Below are positions 4,626 through 5,298 of a stretch of 5,298 nt of DNA, one piece after another. This DNA is from Limisphaerales bacterium (GTDB lineage: Bacteria; Verrucomicrobiota; Verrucomicrobiia; Limisphaerales; UBA11358). The stretch covers positions 1,037 through 6,334 of the forward strand of contig PKZR01000263.1 of the NCBI GenBank assembly GCA_003133815.1. The letters are read 5' to 3'. Under the pieces are notes generated by a model. The model did not search any database. It was given only the letters and a program-made list of their open reading frames with translations, and was not told where the DNA came from. Numbering within the stretch: the stretch's first letter is position 1; every line of letters begins with the position of its first letter. The position numbers were made by a program, and so were the translations under genes.

Positions 4626-5298
4626 ATGAGCAATTACATCACGAAAAAACTGACTGGCAAGATCGCCGTCGTCACGGGCGCTTCCAAAGGCATCGGTGCC
4701 TCCATCGCCAAACACCTCGCGGCAGAAGGCGCTTCCGTCGTCGTCAACTATGCCTCCAGCAAGACGGGCGCGGACATGGTCGTCACCGAAATCGCCAGCG
4801 CCGGCGGCAAGGCGGTTGCTGTTCAAGGCGACGTCGCCAAGAAGGCGGACATAGACCGCCTGTTCGTCGAAACGAAGAAGGCATTCGGTCACGTGGACAT
4901 CCTCGTGAACAACGCGGGCATTTACGAATTCGCGCCGCTCGAACAAATCACCGAGGAGCATTTCCACAAACAATTTAATTTGAATGTGCTAGGACTGCTG
5001 CTCACCACTCAGGAGGCGCTGAAACATTTCAATCCTGCTGGTGGCAGCGTGGTCAACATCAGTTCTCTCGTCAGCACCCTTGCACCGCCATTCGGCTCCG
5101 TTTACAGCGCCACAAAAGGCGCGGTGGACGTGATCACCGGTTCGCTTTCCAAGGAACTCGGTGCACGCAAAATCCGCGTCAACGCCGTCCGGCCGGGCCT
5201 CGTCGAAACCGAAGGCACGCACTCCAGCGGTTTCACCTCGGGTGAATTCCACGATGAATATGTCAAGAACGCTCCGCTTGGCCGCATCGGCCAGCCGC
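4626..5298 (+). CDS. Short-chain dehydrogenase/reductase (classical SDR), 3' end beyond window
   Basis: The first 224 residues of an NAD(P)(H)-dependent oxidoreductase; a complete classical SDR is about 250, so roughly 25-30 residues are missing. The Rossmann fold is intact: TGASKGIG cofactor loop (17-24), NNAG (95-98), N120 in the active-site helix, S147 in NISS, Y160 and K164 in YSATK (Ser-Tyr spacing 13, as in the family), and RPG (189-191). K21 in the glycine motif and NYASS (41-45) after the second strand, where NAD-specific members have Asp, favour NADP(H). Overall it resembles FabG/glucose-1-dehydrogenase-like SDRs, a group whose substrate cannot be read from sequence. The ATG at 4626 gives a natural start but has no Shine-Dalgarno sequence. 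A palindrome shared with the upstream Rrf2 gene lies 35 bases before it, so it is probably the regulator's target. Confidence 0.93.
   Translation, partial: MSNYITKKLTGKIAVVTGASKGIGASIAKHLAAEGASVVVNYASSKTGADMVVTEIASAGGKAVAVQGDVAKKADIDRLFVETKKAFGHVDILVNNAGIYEFAPLEQITEEHFHKQFNLNVLGLLLTTQEALKHFNPAGGSVVNISSLVSTLAPPFGSVYSATKGAVDVITGSLSKELGARKIRVNAVRPGLVETEGTHSSGFTSGEFHDEYVKNAPLGRIGQP

Noticed and set aside
4515..4973. Open frames on the minus strand across the SDR gene and its upstream region.
   Set aside because: They are antisense to a clear SDR with intact catalytic residues and show no family features.
1..5298. CRISPR array, insertion sequence, tRNA or rRNA gene, prophage or defence genes.
   Set aside because: No regularly spaced long repeats, transposase, terminal inverted repeats or tRNA-like folds were seen, and all genes are housekeeping, transport or regulator/enzyme types.

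Overview
The window reads as chromosomal DNA of a Gram-negative, moderately GC-rich bacterium. It is most likely from the Verrucomicrobiota (Pedosphaera/Limisphaerales-like). This rests on the gene order bL25-pth-rpsF-ssb-rplI, the alanine/lysine-rich tails on ribosomal proteins, mostly weak or absent Shine-Dalgarno sequences, and the style of the transporter and SDR proteins. The lineage call is inference from memory of such genomes, not a computed placement. Apart from the fragmentary first gene and the cut-off last one, every coding region is intact and on the + strand.

Region 1 (1-2324) is a housekeeping translation/replication cluster: the C-terminal end of ribosomal protein bL25 (rplY), peptidyl-tRNA hydrolase (pth), bS6 (rpsF, GTG start overlapping the pth stop by one base), single-stranded DNA-binding protein (ssb) and bL9 (rplI). 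It closes with a strong 11-bp-stem intrinsic terminator. rpsR (bS18), the assembly partner of bS6 and often part of this cluster, is absent. bL25 and bL9 both end in low-complexity Lys/Ala/Glu/Pro tails. Three tandem heptamers TCAACNN sit just before the rplI start codon.

Region 2 (2378-3829) is a separate transcription unit with one gene, a major-facilitator transporter of the organophosphate:phosphate antiporter (GlpT/UhpT/UhpC/PgtP) type. It keeps the two substrate-site arginines of that family but has an extra N-terminal membrane segment and apparently lacks the GlpT histidine.

Region 3 (3830-4109) is about 280 bases with no credible gene. It holds two modest imperfect hairpins and becomes AT-rich towards the next gene.

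Region 4 (4110-5298) is a compact regulator/enzyme module: an Rrf2-family winged-helix repressor with several cysteines, then a short-chain dehydrogenase/reductase (SDR) cut by the window end. Nearly identical palindromes, GTKACT-N5-AGTAAC, lie immediately upstream of both genes. The simplest reading is that the Rrf2 protein represses itself and the SDR through these operators, and that a redox or electrophile signal sensed by its cysteines releases the SDR. This is the most interesting part of the window; the sequence shows the palindromes directly, while the signal and SDR substrate are unknown.
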